A DNA stretch of 40,937 nt from Bacteroidota bacterium (GCA_004293265.1 RDXZ01000026.1:1-40937); one strand, 5' to 3'. Shown: positions 16,230-26,400, counted from the first letter of the stretch. Numbers and translations: made by a program. The notes: a model not told the origin generated them from the letters alone.

Positions 16230-18431
16230 CTAAATTTTAATTCCCATCAAAGTAATATCATCTCTTTGTGTAGCGGTTTGTTGATGGTCATTTAAAGTTT
16301 TTTCGAGCATATTTTTTTGGTCTGCTAATGATAAATAGGCAGAATTTCTCAATAATTCTTTGAGTTGTGTGCTACCAATTCTTTTCTTTTTTGGGTTGGC
16401 TTGGTCAGCATAACCATCACTTGCCAAATAAATATTGCTTCCAATTTTTAGGTTTAACTCTTGATTTTGGTAATATTTTTCACGACTTCCTGCAAATCCA
16501 ATCGATTCAGAAGTTCCTGTAATTTCAATGAGTTCTAATTCATTCTCTCTTTTTTCAACAATCCAAAGCGGTCTTTTTGCGCCTGCGTACACGAGTTGAA
16601 CACTTTGTTCCAATTGTTCAAATCTACACAAAGCAACTTCCATACCAATGGCAATATTTTCGGTTTGTCTTTCGATAATATTACCCAAACCTTCGTTTAA
16701 TAAATTTAGAATTTGGGCAGGGGAATAAATATGTTGTTGGTTAATAATTTCGTTTAACAAAGTATGCCCAATCATTGTCATCAATCCACCTGAAACGCCA
16801 TGCCCGGTGCAATCAACCACCGCAACAAATTTATATTTATCAATTTTGGCTACCCAATAAAAATCACCTGAAACGACATCTTTTGGTTTTGAAATAATAA
16901 AATATTCTCTTAAAATTTGTTGAATTTTATCATCAGGAGGCAAAATAGATTGTTGGATTGTTTCCGCATATCGAATACTATCTGTGATTTTGATATAAGT
17001 TCTTTCTAATTGATTTGATTTTTCTTCTAATAATTCTGTTTTAGTTTCTAATTCAGTTTTTTGTTGTTGAACTTCTAAATTTCTTTGTCTTAATTGTTCG
17101 TTTCTCAATCGAATATCTTTTCTACTTTTATATATCACATATAAAAATCCACCCGCCAAAATTAACATCAGTACAGAAACGACATTAATCATAAACTGCA
17201 ATCTTACGTTTCTTTCTAATTCTTGCCTTTGTTTATTTTCAATTTTTTCATTTTCTGCTTTTGCGGCAATAATTTCTTTTTGAATTTTTGATTCTCTATC
17301 TTTTATATCATATCCTAATCGGCTTTGTATATCAGAAAAAGCAAAAACTTCGCTTTCGTTATACAAAGAATCGTGATACGCTTTGAATAATTTGAAGTTT
17401 TGAAAAGCAAACAATTGATTATTATTGGCTTCGTGTGCTTGTGCTAATTTTTGATAACTATCTCGGATAATTTTTTTAGAATTAAGTTCTTTGGCAACTT
17501 TTAGGCTTTTAAAATAGTGTTCTATGGCTTTTGGGTAGTTTTTTGTGAGCATATACACATCACCGATGCCCATATAGCTGGTCGCAATTCCTTCGTTATA
17601 ATTCGAATTTTCGTATAATTTTCTTGCTTCCAAATATAAAACTAATACTTCGTTTGCTGAATAGCCCGTTAAATTATACACGTTTGCTTTTCCTATCAAA
17701 TTTCGTGCTAATTCCCTTGATGCGTTGGGTAGTTTTCTAAGAATAATCTCTGCTTTTTTATAATATTCTAAACTTGTGTTGTATAATTTTCTGCTGACAT
17801 ACCATTCTCCTAAATTTGTTTGACAAGTAGCAATCAATAACTGGTCTTGCAAATCGGTAGCCATTTTGAGTGCTTGGTCATAATTATCTTTGGCTAAATT
17901 AGCATTTTTTGCACTAAAATAAGTTTCACCAATCCACATCAAATTGATAGCAATTTCTTGTTTTACTTCTACATTTTCAAATAATCTAATACTTTCTTGA
18001 TATTGTGCGAGTGCTTGTTGATAGTTTCCAAGATTGTGATAAGTTCGTCCTATTAATCTGACAGCGATGGCTTCTCCTTTTTTATTGTTTTTATCTTTAA
18101 AAAATTTGGCAGAACGCATAAAATATTCTAATGCTTTTTGGTATCTTTCTAAGGAATAGTAACATTTAGCAATTTGCACCAACGCATCACCAATTCCGAT
18201 ACTAAAATTACTTTTTTCTGCGATTAAAAGCCCTTGTTGTGCGTATAACAAAGCCCTTTCAGTTGAATTATCCAAAGTGCTTTTAGACATCAACAATAAT
18301 TTTCGTACCTTATCATTTTCAGAACTTTTATCTTTGCTTAATATAGTTTCTAAACTATCTTTGAAACTTTGTTGGGCTTGAAGATAGTTTTCAATGGTAA
18401 AAAATAAACATAAAATAATTAAAAAACGCAT
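16230..18431 (-). CDS. TPR-containing membrane protein with SpoIIE/PP2C-type phosphatase domain
   Basis: 733 residues from the chosen start, which gives a signal sequence MRFLIILCLFFTIENYLQAQ; an earlier ATG at 18485 adds 18 residues before it. The order is signal peptide, exported tetratricopeptide repeats (about 30-370), a membrane helix (near 410-432), a coiled coil rich in Gln/Glu (about 435-490) and a cytoplasmic SpoIIE-type PP2C phosphatase. The phosphatase has VVSGDFYW, VDCTGHGVSGGLMTMIG and YLASDGYADQ with its metal-binding aspartates. Such proteins are common in Cytophagales and probably control partner-switching (anti-sigma or anti-sigma antagonist) by dephosphorylating Ser/Thr. It is the third gene of a minus-strand run with another PP2C protein and a HesB-like protein. 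Its target is unknown. Confidence 0.88.
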   Translation of the reverse strand: MRFLIILCLFFTIENYLQAQQSFKDSLETILSKDKSSENDKVRKLLLMSKSTLDNSTERALLYAQQGLLIAEKSNFSIGIGDALVQIAKCYYSLERYQKALEYFMRSAKFFKDKNNKKGEAIAVRLIGRTYHNLGNYQQALAQYQESIRLFENVEVKQEIAINLMWIGETYFSAKNANLAKDNYDQALKMATDLQDQLLIATCQTNLGEWYVSRKLYNTSLEYYKKAEIILRKLPNASRELARNLIGKANVYNLTGYSANEVLVLYLEARKLYENSNYNEGIATSYMGIGDVYMLTKNYPKAIEHYFKSLKVAKELNSKKIIRDSYQKLAQAHEANNNQLFAFQNFKLFKAYHDSLYNESEVFAFSDIQSRLGYDIKDRESKIQKEIIAAKAENEKIENKQRQELERNVRLQFMINVVSVLMLILAGGFLYVIYKSRKDIRLRNEQLRQRNLEVQQQKTELETKTELLEEKSNQLERTYIKITDSIRYAETIQQSILPPDDKIQQILREYFIISKPKDVVSGDFYWVAKIDKYKFVAVVDCTGHGVSGGLMTMIGHTLLNEIINQQHIYSPAQILNLLNEGLGNIIERQTENIAIGMEVALCRFEQLEQSVQLVYAGAKRPLWIVEKRENELELIEITGTSESIGFAGSREKYYQNQELNLKIGSNIYLASDGYADQANPKKKRIGSTQLKELLRNSAYLSLADQKNMLEKTLNDHQQTATQRDDITLMGIKI

Positions 18432-18511
18432 TTGAAGAAATAATTTAGGATATTGAAACACAAAAATAATGCGAATATGTATCAATTACTAATTTTTAAG
18501 AAAAAAGATTT

Positions 18512-18802
18512 TTATTTATTGAAAACAAAACCTTCTTCGTTGTTTTTTATATCTATTTGATAGTCTAAAACGCTATTAATGACATAGATGAGTTGTATTT
18601 TTTGGATAATAATTTTGATATTATTTTCAAAAAAAACTTCATCGTTTTCTTTTATTTTATCAAATCCAATGTGTAAGTTTTGGTTACAACCTATTCCTTT
18701 GTTTATAATTCGCAGTCCATATTCTTCTCCAATTTTTTTATTTTGGATAATTTCTATGATTTTTTCTTGTGCTTTTGGTGTAATTGTAAGTGGTAAATTC
18801 AT
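18512..18802 (-). CDS. HesB/IscA-like protein lacking the C-terminal cysteine pair
   Basis: 96 residues with the fold-level pattern of A-type Fe-S carriers: ITPKAQEKIIEII at the start, LRIINKGIGCNQ at the first cysteine position (Cys39), and LDYQIDIKNNEEGFVF where relatives continue into an Asn-Pro-rich turn and a Cys-Gly-Cys. Here the protein ends just after GFVFNK, so the two C-terminal cluster ligands are absent. It therefore probably does not carry an Fe-S cluster in the usual way. It begins 6 bp after the stop of the GAF-PP2C gene and precedes the TPR-PP2C gene, so it is probably co-transcribed with the two phosphatases. The function is unknown. Confidence 0.7.
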   Translation of the reverse strand: MNLPLTITPKAQEKIIEIIQNKKIGEEYGLRIINKGIGCNQNLHIGFDKIKENDEVFFENNIKIIIQKIQLIYVINSVLDYQIDIKNNEEGFVFNK

Positions 18803-18808
18803 ATTTTT

Positions 18809-20854
18809 TTATTGATTTCTTTTGATAATCAAAGCAGTATAATCATCAAAAATAGGTGTTTCGTGTCTAAATCTTGCTACTTCATCTTTTATTTTTCTGT
18901 TGATATCGGCGGGAGATTTATGTTGATTTTCTTCAATAATTTTTTCCAATCTTTCTTCTCCAAATTCTTCTCCATTCATATCTCTTGCCTCGACTAATCC
19001 ATCAGTATAAAGTACTAACAAATGCCCAATTCCATAAATAAATTTTTCTTTTTGGATATAATTTTCATATTTTTGATTTCTAATAATTCCCAAACCAATG
19101 CCTCCTGCTTTCAAATAAACACATTTTCCCATGGTTTGTGAAAAATACAAAGCGGGGCAATGTCCAGCCCTGATGATTTCGATTTGATGTCCTTCGGTAT
19201 CAATCATTACTAAAGTGGCGGTAATAAAAGTATTTTTTGCCAGACAATTGCTCAACGCATTGTTAGCATATTTCAAAAAATCTTCTGCTGTTAAGTCATT
19301 TATTTGTGCTAATGTTTGAAAAATTCCTTTCATTTGTGCCATGTGAAAAGCGGCAGTCGTACCTTTTCCAGATACATCACCTATGATTAAAATAATTTTC
19401 TTATCAAAAAAATGAACATCATAATAATCACCACCTACTTCATACGCAGGTTGAGAAAATCCACTAATATCATATTTATCAGACAATAAAAAATCAGTAG
19501 GCAACAAACTTTCTTGCACTCTTTGGGCGATTTTTAGGTCTTCTTTATATCTTTCGGCTTCTAAAGTTTTGGTAAATAATCTAAAATTTCCAATAGCGAC
19601 AGAGGCTTGTTGGGCAAACGTATGTATTAATTGTCTTTTTTCCTCATCAAAATATTCTTTTTGTGTTTTTAATAATACTAATTTTCCCAAAGATTTTTCA
19701 TTGTTTATCAAAGGAACTATCAAAATAGATTCGAAGCCAAAAATAGATAATTCATCTTGATTACTTTGTGAAGCAGGTTTAGCAAAAGTACTTTCTACTA
19801 AACGATGCAAACGGCGGCTCTCTAATATTTTTTGCATTTCTTTGACCGTATTTTTATCCAAATTTCGTTCTACGGTATAAGATTCTTTTAATTCGTGTTT
19901 GATTTCTAACCAAGCAGTATCTGTATCAATGGCTTCGATGGCTGTATCTAACAATATTTCATATACATTTTCCTCGCTTTCAAAAGCCTGTGCTAATCTT
20001 TGAAAACCAATTACTTCTTCCAATTTTTGTTCAAAAACCGAACTTGTTGGTAAATTAAATAATATCACTAACAAAGAAAAAATACTATAAAACAACACAA
20101 AAACAAACATTCCTAACACAAAAACGCTGTGCATTAAGTCGGTTGTGAAATAAGGAATATCAGAATGACTGATGACGCTGTAAAAAAAATAATAAGAAAA
20201 ACCTGCAATAAACAATAGTAAAACTATACTCTGCCACTTTTCGCGTGCATTGAGGTAGGCTACCCATTTGAGATGTAAAGATAAATAAAATCCGATAGCA
20301 ATCAAAAAGCCTAAAGCAATCGTAAAAGGATAGTGTGTTAAATCAAATTCAAAAAAATTAAATAATAAACTAATCAATAAAATATACTCAAAAGTATTCC
20401 AAGTATTTTGTAAAATTTTTGTTTGTTGATACAAAACTAATCTTTTCCAATAAAAAAATAATTGCGTCAAATAAATAGTAACTAAAATAACGTCAATATG
20501 ATACAAAATATTAATAATACTTGCACGACTTTCACTAATCGGAGGGGCTTGAATAAAAGTAAGAATTAACTGAATGATTAACGACAAAGTAACGGTTATG
20601 AGTCCTCTAAAAAATAAATTTATCAAAATATCAATAAAAGTCATTTCGATATTTTTTTCTATCTTATTATTAAAATAAAAAAATACAGACAATAAATATA
20701 GATTTAAAATCAACCCTTTTAAATAAAAATAAGTATCAAAGACAGAATCGCTATTAAAACCAAAAAGTACAATCATTCTGATAATGAGTAACAAAACCCA
20801 ACTCAAAACATTGACATAAATGAAAATACTTATATTATTTTTAGGCGATAGCAT
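18809..20854 (-). CDS. Multi-pass membrane protein with GAF and SpoIIE/PP2C-type phosphatase domains
   Basis: 681 residues. The first 260 or so contain about eight membrane helices. A GAF-like sensor domain follows (about 285-425, including ESILIVPLINNEKSLGKLVLL and TFAQQASVAIGNFRLF). The C-terminal SpoIIE-type PP2C domain (about 440-680) carries EVGGDYYDV, IIGDVSGKGTTAAFHMAQ and LVLYTDGLVEARD, which hold the metal-binding acidic residues. It resembles RsbU/RsbP-like phosphatases that read a signal and dephosphorylate an anti-sigma antagonist. It is the first gene of the run PP2C, HesB-like, TPR-PP2C. No anti-sigma kinase or STAS antagonist is in the window, so the partner is unknown. Confidence 0.9.
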   Translation of the reverse strand: MLSPKNNISIFIYVNVLSWVLLLIIRMIVLFGFNSDSVFDTYFYLKGLILNLYLLSVFFYFNNKIEKNIEMTFIDILINLFFRGLITVTLSLIIQLILTFIQAPPISESRASIINILYHIDVILVTIYLTQLFFYWKRLVLYQQTKILQNTWNTFEYILLISLLFNFFEFDLTHYPFTIALGFLIAIGFYLSLHLKWVAYLNAREKWQSIVLLLFIAGFSYYFFYSVISHSDIPYFTTDLMHSVFVLGMFVFVLFYSIFSLLVILFNLPTSSVFEQKLEEVIGFQRLAQAFESEENVYEILLDTAIEAIDTDTAWLEIKHELKESYTVERNLDKNTVKEMQKILESRRLHRLVESTFAKPASQSNQDELSIFGFESILIVPLINNEKSLGKLVLLKTQKEYFDEEKRQLIHTFAQQASVAIGNFRLFTKTLEAERYKEDLKIAQRVQESLLPTDFLLSDKYDISGFSQPAYEVGGDYYDVHFFDKKIILIIGDVSGKGTTAAFHMAQMKGIFQTLAQINDLTAEDFLKYANNALSNCLAKNTFITATLVMIDTEGHQIEIIRAGHCPALYFSQTMGKCVYLKAGGIGLGIIRNQKYENYIQKEKFIYGIGHLLVLYTDGLVEARDMNGEEFGEERLEKIIEENQHKSPADINRKIKDEVARFRHETPIFDDYTALIIKRNQ

Positions 20855-20919
20855 TTTATAGAGTAAAAAAAGTTTGTTAAAATTATGTTTTTTTTAGCGT
20901 AAGAAATAAAAATTAAAAA

Positions 20920-21555
20920 TTAGTGCAAAAGCCGATATAACAAACCACCATTTTCTCCAATTTCAGAAATAAAAACTTGTTTTTGTCTTAATTCTTCTAA
21001 TTTTTTTTGTGCTTCATCTATATTAAGGTTTAGTTTTACACAAATTAAAGAGGCAGAAATGATATTATTATTTTCGATAGCCAATGAAATGATTTGTGCA
21101 TCACGACTAATGGTTGGGCTTTGTTCAATACTTTTTTGGGTATTAGGGCTAAAAACGGCTTGTGCTAATTGTGGTAATATTTCTTTCCAAGATTTTCCAT
21201 TGCTTACGTTTTCTTGTAATACTTTTCCGATATTGCCCAACATTTGATTGGTTGTTCCTTTCAATATATAGGAATCAGCCCCTGATAAAATATTTCTCCA
21301 ATCCATAGACAAGGCACCCGTTTCAGATAAATATTTTAGTTTAGTTTTTGCTTCTTTTGCGGTCAATTGTGTATTTTCGCATAAAACTGCCACATTTATT
21401 TTGCCCTGATTGTTTCTGGCAATTTGTAAAACCTCTTGGTCAGTTATTTTTGCATTGACTAATTTTTTTTGTTTATTTTCATACATTACGTATGCGATGA
21501 TGGCTGCTGTCATTCCGCCTAATCCTAAAAACAACAATAATAATACTAATGGCAT
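20920..21555 (-). CDS. Membrane-anchored protein with two possible winged-helix-like segments
   Basis: 211 residues, not recognised as a named family. One N-terminal membrane helix (about 2-24) is followed by a cytoplasmic part with two similar stretches: ITDQEVLQIARNNQGKINVAVLCENTQLTAKEAKTKLKYL (about 37-76, given here as positions in outline) and a second near 153-205 with SLICVKLNLNIDEAQKKLEEL. Both have the helix-turn-helix spacing of small winged-helix modules that sort a residue pattern of the form A-x-L-C-x-x-x-x-L-x-x-x-E-A. A membrane-tethered regulator is possible, but DNA binding is unproved. It lies 65 bp upstream of the PP2C operon on the same strand and has its own promoter motif at 21593-21600. 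Confidence 0.55.
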   Translation of the reverse strand: MPLVLLLLFLGLGGMTAAIIAYVMYENKQKKLVNAKITDQEVLQIARNNQGKINVAVLCENTQLTAKEAKTKLKYLSETGALSMDWRNILSGADSYILKGTTNQMLGNIGKVLQENVSNGKSWKEILPQLAQAVFSPNTQKSIEQSPTISRDAQIISLAIENNNIISASLICVKLNLNIDEAQKKLEELRQKQVFISEIGENGGLLYRLLH

Positions 21556-21592
21556 ATTTTGATTATATTTTGATTATGTTTTAATTCGTTTG

Positions 21593-21624
21593 CAAACATA
21601 ATTAAAAAATTTATTTTATGCAAT
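21593..21624 (-). promoter_or_regulatory. Promoter for the 211-residue membrane-anchored protein
   Basis: CAAACATA at 21593-21600 is TATGTTTG on the minus strand, a match to the -7 consensus. A partial -33 (ATTG on the minus strand, 21621-21624) sits 20 bp further upstream, the normal spacing. The ATG at 21555 is 37 bp downstream. Confidence 0.6.
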
Positions 21625-21666
21625 ATATGTTTTGAATAAAATTGTTTTTTTATATAAAATATAACT

Positions 21667-21691
21667 TAATACATTGATTTTCAATGTATTA
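21667..21691. other. Perfect 11-bp hairpin, downstream of the DUF3298 gene
   Basis: TAATACATTGA (21667-21677) is followed by a TTT loop and its exact reverse complement (21681-21691). It lies 3' of the DUF3298 gene and 5' of the 211-residue gene, both on the minus strand. There is no immediate poly-U run in that direction, so it may be a weak terminator, an mRNA-stabilising structure or an operator. Confidence 0.5.
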
Positions 21692-21800
21692 TTATACCAA
21701 AAAAATATCATTGATTGAAATTTTATCGTAAAAGAAGAAAAAAGTTATTTTTTATTTTAACATGTTGTAAACTTTTTATTTGATTTTGGATATTTTCTTG

Positions 21801-22898
21801 TTAATTTTTAGTATAACTATTCAACAAACTATCATTTTTAAGAATAGATTTGAGTTGTTTATAGGTCAAAAATAAAGAAGTTTCACCAACAGCATAAGGA
21901 GCAATTTCATACACATTATAATGAAAACCAATGCCTTCACGCGTGATAAAAAAATTATTGGTAATTGGCAATTGATTATTTTTGAGTACAAATCCAAATT
22001 CTGCCAAAGATTCTTTGGGTTTGATACCAAATTTTGCTCTCAAATCTTGCTCAATGAGTTGATTAAGTTGTTGTTTATAATTTTTTTGAAAAATATCATC
22101 AAGAGTAATTATTTCTCCTGTTTTGAGATTAAAATTGAGATATTTTTTTTGATAAATGCTATGTGTGGCACCTGTTTCGGAAGAAGTGGCAAAATTAAGT
22201 CCTAAAATATGTTTATCATTTTGTAGAATATAAATAATGTTAGAACTTTCAAAAACTTCTATCATACCACCCAAATCTTTTTCTTGTTGATAAAGGTGCA
22301 TAAAAACCGTCATTTTTTTGGTCATATCTCCCAAAAGAGAATCTTTTATAAATTTATTGATTTTATTGGCTGTGGCAATATTTCTAAAATTTGGATAATG
22401 AAAACGAATCAAAGCATCTTCATAATTCAAATCATTATAAATAATATCGGCGGGTGCTGAGCCGTTGTCATAATTTTCAGTCCAAACAAAAGGCAAAGTT
22501 TGTTTACCATTGTTCCAGAAGCCTTCTATTTTTCCTTTGTTAGCAAAATAAGTTCCTGAGAATGAGCCAGTTTTTGTAAAAGTTTGAGGTTGGTTAGGAA
22601 TTTTTTTATAAAAACCTTCATCAATATAAAAATGTCCTGCTTTATCGAGGCTTCCATTAGCAAACGAGATAGTTTTATTATCTTGTTCAAAAAAATATTG
22701 TCCTCTTAGATTATTTTCGGCATCTTCTTTACTGGGTGCTTTTATTAGTTCGATTCTGATATTTTTATCGTTTAATTTTCCTTCAAATTGTTTATAAAAA
22801 TGATTATCTTTTTCATTTTTTTTATTTTGACAAAATAGGGGAGGGGCAATTAAAAATATATATATTAATAATATATTGATAAAATATTGATTTTTCAT
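21801..22898 (-). CDS. Exported DUF3298 (RsiV/PdaC-like) protein
   Basis: 365 residues. A signal peptide (about residues 2-23, ending near LFCQN) sends it to the periplasm or envelope; the Cys in PPLFCQ might be lipidated but the box is weak. The C-terminal domain matches DUF3298: LNFNLKTGEIITLDDIF, and ITREGIGFHYNVYEIAPYA near the end, a pattern shared with RsiV-type and PdaC-type proteins. The N-terminal half (FEGKLNDKNIRIELI, YFFEQDNKTISFANG, IEGFWNNGKQTLPF) looks like a beta-rich domain found in many exported Bacteroidota proteins. Function is not known; a link to cell-wall or lysozyme binding is possible only by family analogy. The start codon lies six bases beyond a pentanucleotide repeat, which is unusual. 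Confidence 0.75.
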   Translation of the reverse strand: MKNQYFINILLIYIFLIAPPLFCQNKKNEKDNHFYKQFEGKLNDKNIRIELIKAPSKEDAENNLRGQYFFEQDNKTISFANGSLDKAGHFYIDEGFYKKIPNQPQTFTKTGSFSGTYFANKGKIEGFWNNGKQTLPFVWTENYDNGSAPADIIYNDLNYEDALIRFHYPNFRNIATANKINKFIKDSLLGDMTKKMTVFMHLYQQEKDLGGMIEVFESSNIIYILQNDKHILGLNFATSSETGATHSIYQKKYLNFNLKTGEIITLDDIFQKNYKQQLNQLIEQDLRAKFGIKPKESLAEFGFVLKNNQLPITNNFFITREGIGFHYNVYEIAPYAVGETSLFLTYKQLKSILKNDSLLNSYTKN

Positions 22899-22903
22899 AA
22901 ATT

Positions 22904-22942
22904 TTTTATTTTATTTTATTTTATTTTATTTTATTTTATTTT
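22904..22942. repeat. Pentanucleotide microsatellite (TTTTA)7-8 directly before the DUF3298 start codon
   Basis: Adenines occur exactly every five bases from 22908 to 22938 in a run of T, giving seven full TTTTA units and most of an eighth. On the minus strand this is a TAAAA array ending a few bases before the ATG at 22896-22898. In this phylum A-rich leaders stand in for a Shine-Dalgarno sequence, so copy-number change by slippage could alter translation or promoter spacing. Confidence 0.85.
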
Positions 22943-22958
22943 TTGAGTATTTAAAAAT

Positions 22959-23150
22959 TTATTTTTGAGATTTATTTTGTTTTTTACGTCTATAAATAAC
23001 AATTATCCATAGTGTAATAATTACGAAGAAACTCAGTCCCATCATTATATTAAATACAACGATTGGGTGGACAGTGCTTTTAGGTCTTGCGGCTGTAAAA
23101 ATAAGGGATAAAATCAACAAACAATTGATAATATAAGTTTTTTTTGTCAT
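22959..23150 (-). CDS. Small two-helix membrane protein
   Basis: 63 residues with two hydrophobic segments (about 6-21 and 29-52) separated by ARPKSTVHP, and a basic C-terminal tail RRKKQNKSQK, so the tail is likely cytoplasmic. No family was recognised. It is judged real because it has a promoter match (CAAAGTTA at 23169-23176, TAACTTTG on this strand) 18 bp before the ATG, and lies 60 bp upstream of the DUF3298 gene on the same strand. Confidence 0.5.
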   Translation of the reverse strand: MTKKTYIINCLLILSLIFTAARPKSTVHPIVVFNIMMGLSFFVIITLWIIVIYRRKKQNKSQK

Positions 23151-23230
23151 TTTGTTTAATTATTTCTGCAAAGTTATAACATTTTTTAAAAAATAATGTT
23201 ATTAAATTATGAATATTTGAAAAAAATGTT

Positions 23231-23238
23231 TATATTTG
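23231..23238 (+). promoter_or_regulatory. -7 promoter motif for the SusC/SusD operon
   Basis: TATATTTG followed by CA matches TAnnTTTGC exactly. No good -33 TTTG is found at 19-21 bp. Transcription from here would give a leader of about 190 nt before the susC-like ATG; the leader (23245-23435) is AT-rich and no fold or regulatory element could be named in it. Confidence 0.55.
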
Positions 23239-23435
23239 CACATTCAAAATAAAATATAGATATTTAGTAATTATTACCAAATAATATTTTGTTTTTATTT
23301 TTATTTATTGTTTTAATGATAAATAATATAAAATCATAATATTATAAATTGTTATTAAAATCTTGTTTTATTACATAATTATCTTAAAAAAATTATATTT
23401 TAATTATTTTTCATTTCAAAAAACAAAAAAAAGTT

Positions 23436-26400
23436 ATGATGAAAAGATTACTTTTCACACTCTTATTTATCTTTGGCTTGTACGGATACGCATTCGCACA
23501 AAGGGAAGTAAGTGGTCGTGTAACAGATGCCAAAGGAGAAGGAATACCCGGTGCGTCTGTGCTTATCAAAGGTACTACACAAGGCACAAGTACCGATTTA
23601 GATGGGAGCTTTAAACTTAAAGTACGTTCTGATTTAGATGTCTTGGTTTTTTCGGGTGTGGGGCTTGCTACTAAAGAAACTGTGGTAGGGTCACAAAGTT
23701 CGTTTAATCTTACCCTGGAAGAAGATGTTAAGGTTTTGGATAAGGAGGTAGTAATTACTGGGTATCGTGAGTTCAATCGCGATCAGGCAGTTAGTACTGT
23801 TGCTGTTATAGATAAAAAATACATCGAGCAAGTACCTATGGGTTCCTTTGACCAGATTTTGCAAGGACGTGCAGCAGGTCTACAAGTTTCATCAGGTAAT
23901 GGGCAGCCAGGTGCCAATGCAGCAGTTAGGATACGCGGTATAGGGTCTATAATTGGTGGAACCGCACCCTTGTATCTTGTTGATGGGGTAGCTATCTCAC
24001 CAGGTGACTTCTCGAATATGAATGCAAATGATTTTGAAAGCGTAAGTGTGCTAAAAGATGGTCCTTCAATTTCTCAATATGGTTCTCGTGGGGCAAATGG
24101 TGTCATTCTTATCACTACAAAACGTGGCTCAAGAGACGGAAAAGCAACTGTTACTTACAGAGCATTACAAGGTTGGACTATGCCAAGTCGCCCTTCTTTT
24201 TTCAAACGTATGAATACATCTGAAAGGATAGAGTTCGAGAGAAGAGCGTTTAATGCTGTAGGTACATCTTTTGGTGGTATAGGTGATATATTAGCGGGTG
24301 CAGGTACGTCACAACAAAAAGAGGCTGCTATTGCAACATTAGCCCAAACTGATACATATTGGCCTGATTATTTTTTAAGAACAGGAAATTTTACTTCTCA
24401 CGAATTAAATATTAGTGGTGGAATGGCTAAAACTCGTTATTATGTTTCTGGTTCTTATAGAAAAGAAGCAGGTATAGTAACAAGGACAGACCTTGAAAGA
24501 TATAATTTTAGAGTAAACTTAGACCAAGAAATCTCTAAGTCTTTTAGAATTGGAATCTCCTCGACTTTTGGAACAAATAGACAGGCAGCTGGTATCGTGG
24601 ATGGAGATGGTGTAGAAGCAACAACAAATGGTAATTTTTTATCAGTTGACAATCCTCTTTATCAAATGTATGTAGTTCTTCCCTATTATTCACCTTTAAG
24701 ACCAGATGGATCTTACTCACCAGCACCAGGTGGTACAGGTAATTTTCCATTAAATTTTAATGTCTTAAAAGATCATGAACTTAACAATAGAAAAAATACT
24801 AACATAAAATTAGTTGGGGGGGCTTATTTAGAGTATGATTTACCTGTGAAAGGACTTTCTTTTAGGTCAAATATAGGATTTGACTATTCACAAGCCCAAA
24901 ACAACGTTGTCATCAGTAGATATTCACCAAGTGGTGGAAATAACATTGCACCTGTAGGAACGGCGAGTACTCCAACATTGGGAACTGGTGGTCTTTTTTC
25001 ACGAAATTTTAGTACATTTAGATTAATGACTTGGACTAATACATTAAGATATAATAGGACATTTAAAGAAAAACATAACGTATCTGCTGTATTAGGTCAT
25101 GAAACTTTTGAAAGATACATTTATAGTTTTACAGGTTCTGCAAGAGATGTAAATGGTTCATTAGGATTTCCTATTGCAGCTACACCTGCTTCCCTTGCAA
25201 ACGCCAATACATTTAGTAATAATGAAACTCGTAATCATATTATTTCATTTTTTGCAGATGCAACTTATAGCTTTGACAAAAGATATAACATTAGTATTGG
25301 GGCAAGACGTGATGGATCTTCAAGATTTGGGTCAAATCAAAGGTTTGCAAATTTTTATAGTCTTGGGGCTTCTTGGAATGCTCATAATGAAGATTTCTTA
25401 AAAAATGTTTTTGGCGAGGATAAAGCACTCTCAACTTTTTTATTGAGAGTTAATTATGGTATATCTGGAAATCAAGAGATAGGTGGTACAAGTGACGCTC
25501 TTAATTTTAGGAGTTTAGCAATATATGAAGCAGCTGGTGCTTATAACGGTATACAAGGATTGAGACCAAGCAGCGTACCTAATCCTAACTTAACTTGGGA
25601 GAAAGCTAATAATTTTGGAGCAGGTTTTGATTTAGGCTTATTTAAAAATAGAGTGATATTAACCATTGATTACTATGATCGAACTACAACAGAATTGTTG
25701 ATAGCAAAGCAAATACCTCTTTCAACTGGGTTTTCAAACCCTACGATTAATGCAGGTAGTATGAGGAATAGAGGTATAGAGGTAAGAGCACAAGTAGCTA
25801 TCATCAAAACTAATAACTTTGAATGGAATTTAGATGCTAATTTTACCTACAATCAAAATAAAGTATTAGATTTAGCAGATAATGAAAGGATATTTACTGG
25901 TTCTGGCAATGGTCTTAGCGTTGCGCAAAAAGACCACCCAATTCAAAGTTTTTATCTTACAAGATGGGCGGGGGTTAACCCAGTTACTGGTGAGGGGCAG
26001 TATTTAGATCCAGATGGAAATATATCAACCAGCCCTGGTTCTGAAAATTATGTTATTTTAGGTAAAACATCTATTGCGCCTATTTTTGGAGGCGTTACTA
26101 ATACTTTTATTATCAATAAAAATTTAGATATTTCTTTTTTCTTTATATATAATCAAGGAAATTATCTTTATAATAACTCTGATGGTATTGGGTATGCATC
26201 TGGTGGTTTTTTCCCAGGTAGAAATAAACACCCAGATATGTTAAATTTTTGGACACCACAAAACCGTAATACAGATATTCCGAGTATTGGTTGGAATTCT
26301 GGAAATGATCTTGGACAATCTGACAGACATTTACAATCTGGTTCTTATGTTCGTTTGCGAAATGTAATGGTAGGATATAATTTTCCACGAGAAATTTTTA

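Noticed and set aside
22904-22942. Considering the TTTTA array as a CRISPR or satellite
   Set aside because: The unit is only 5 bp with no spacers, so it is a microsatellite.
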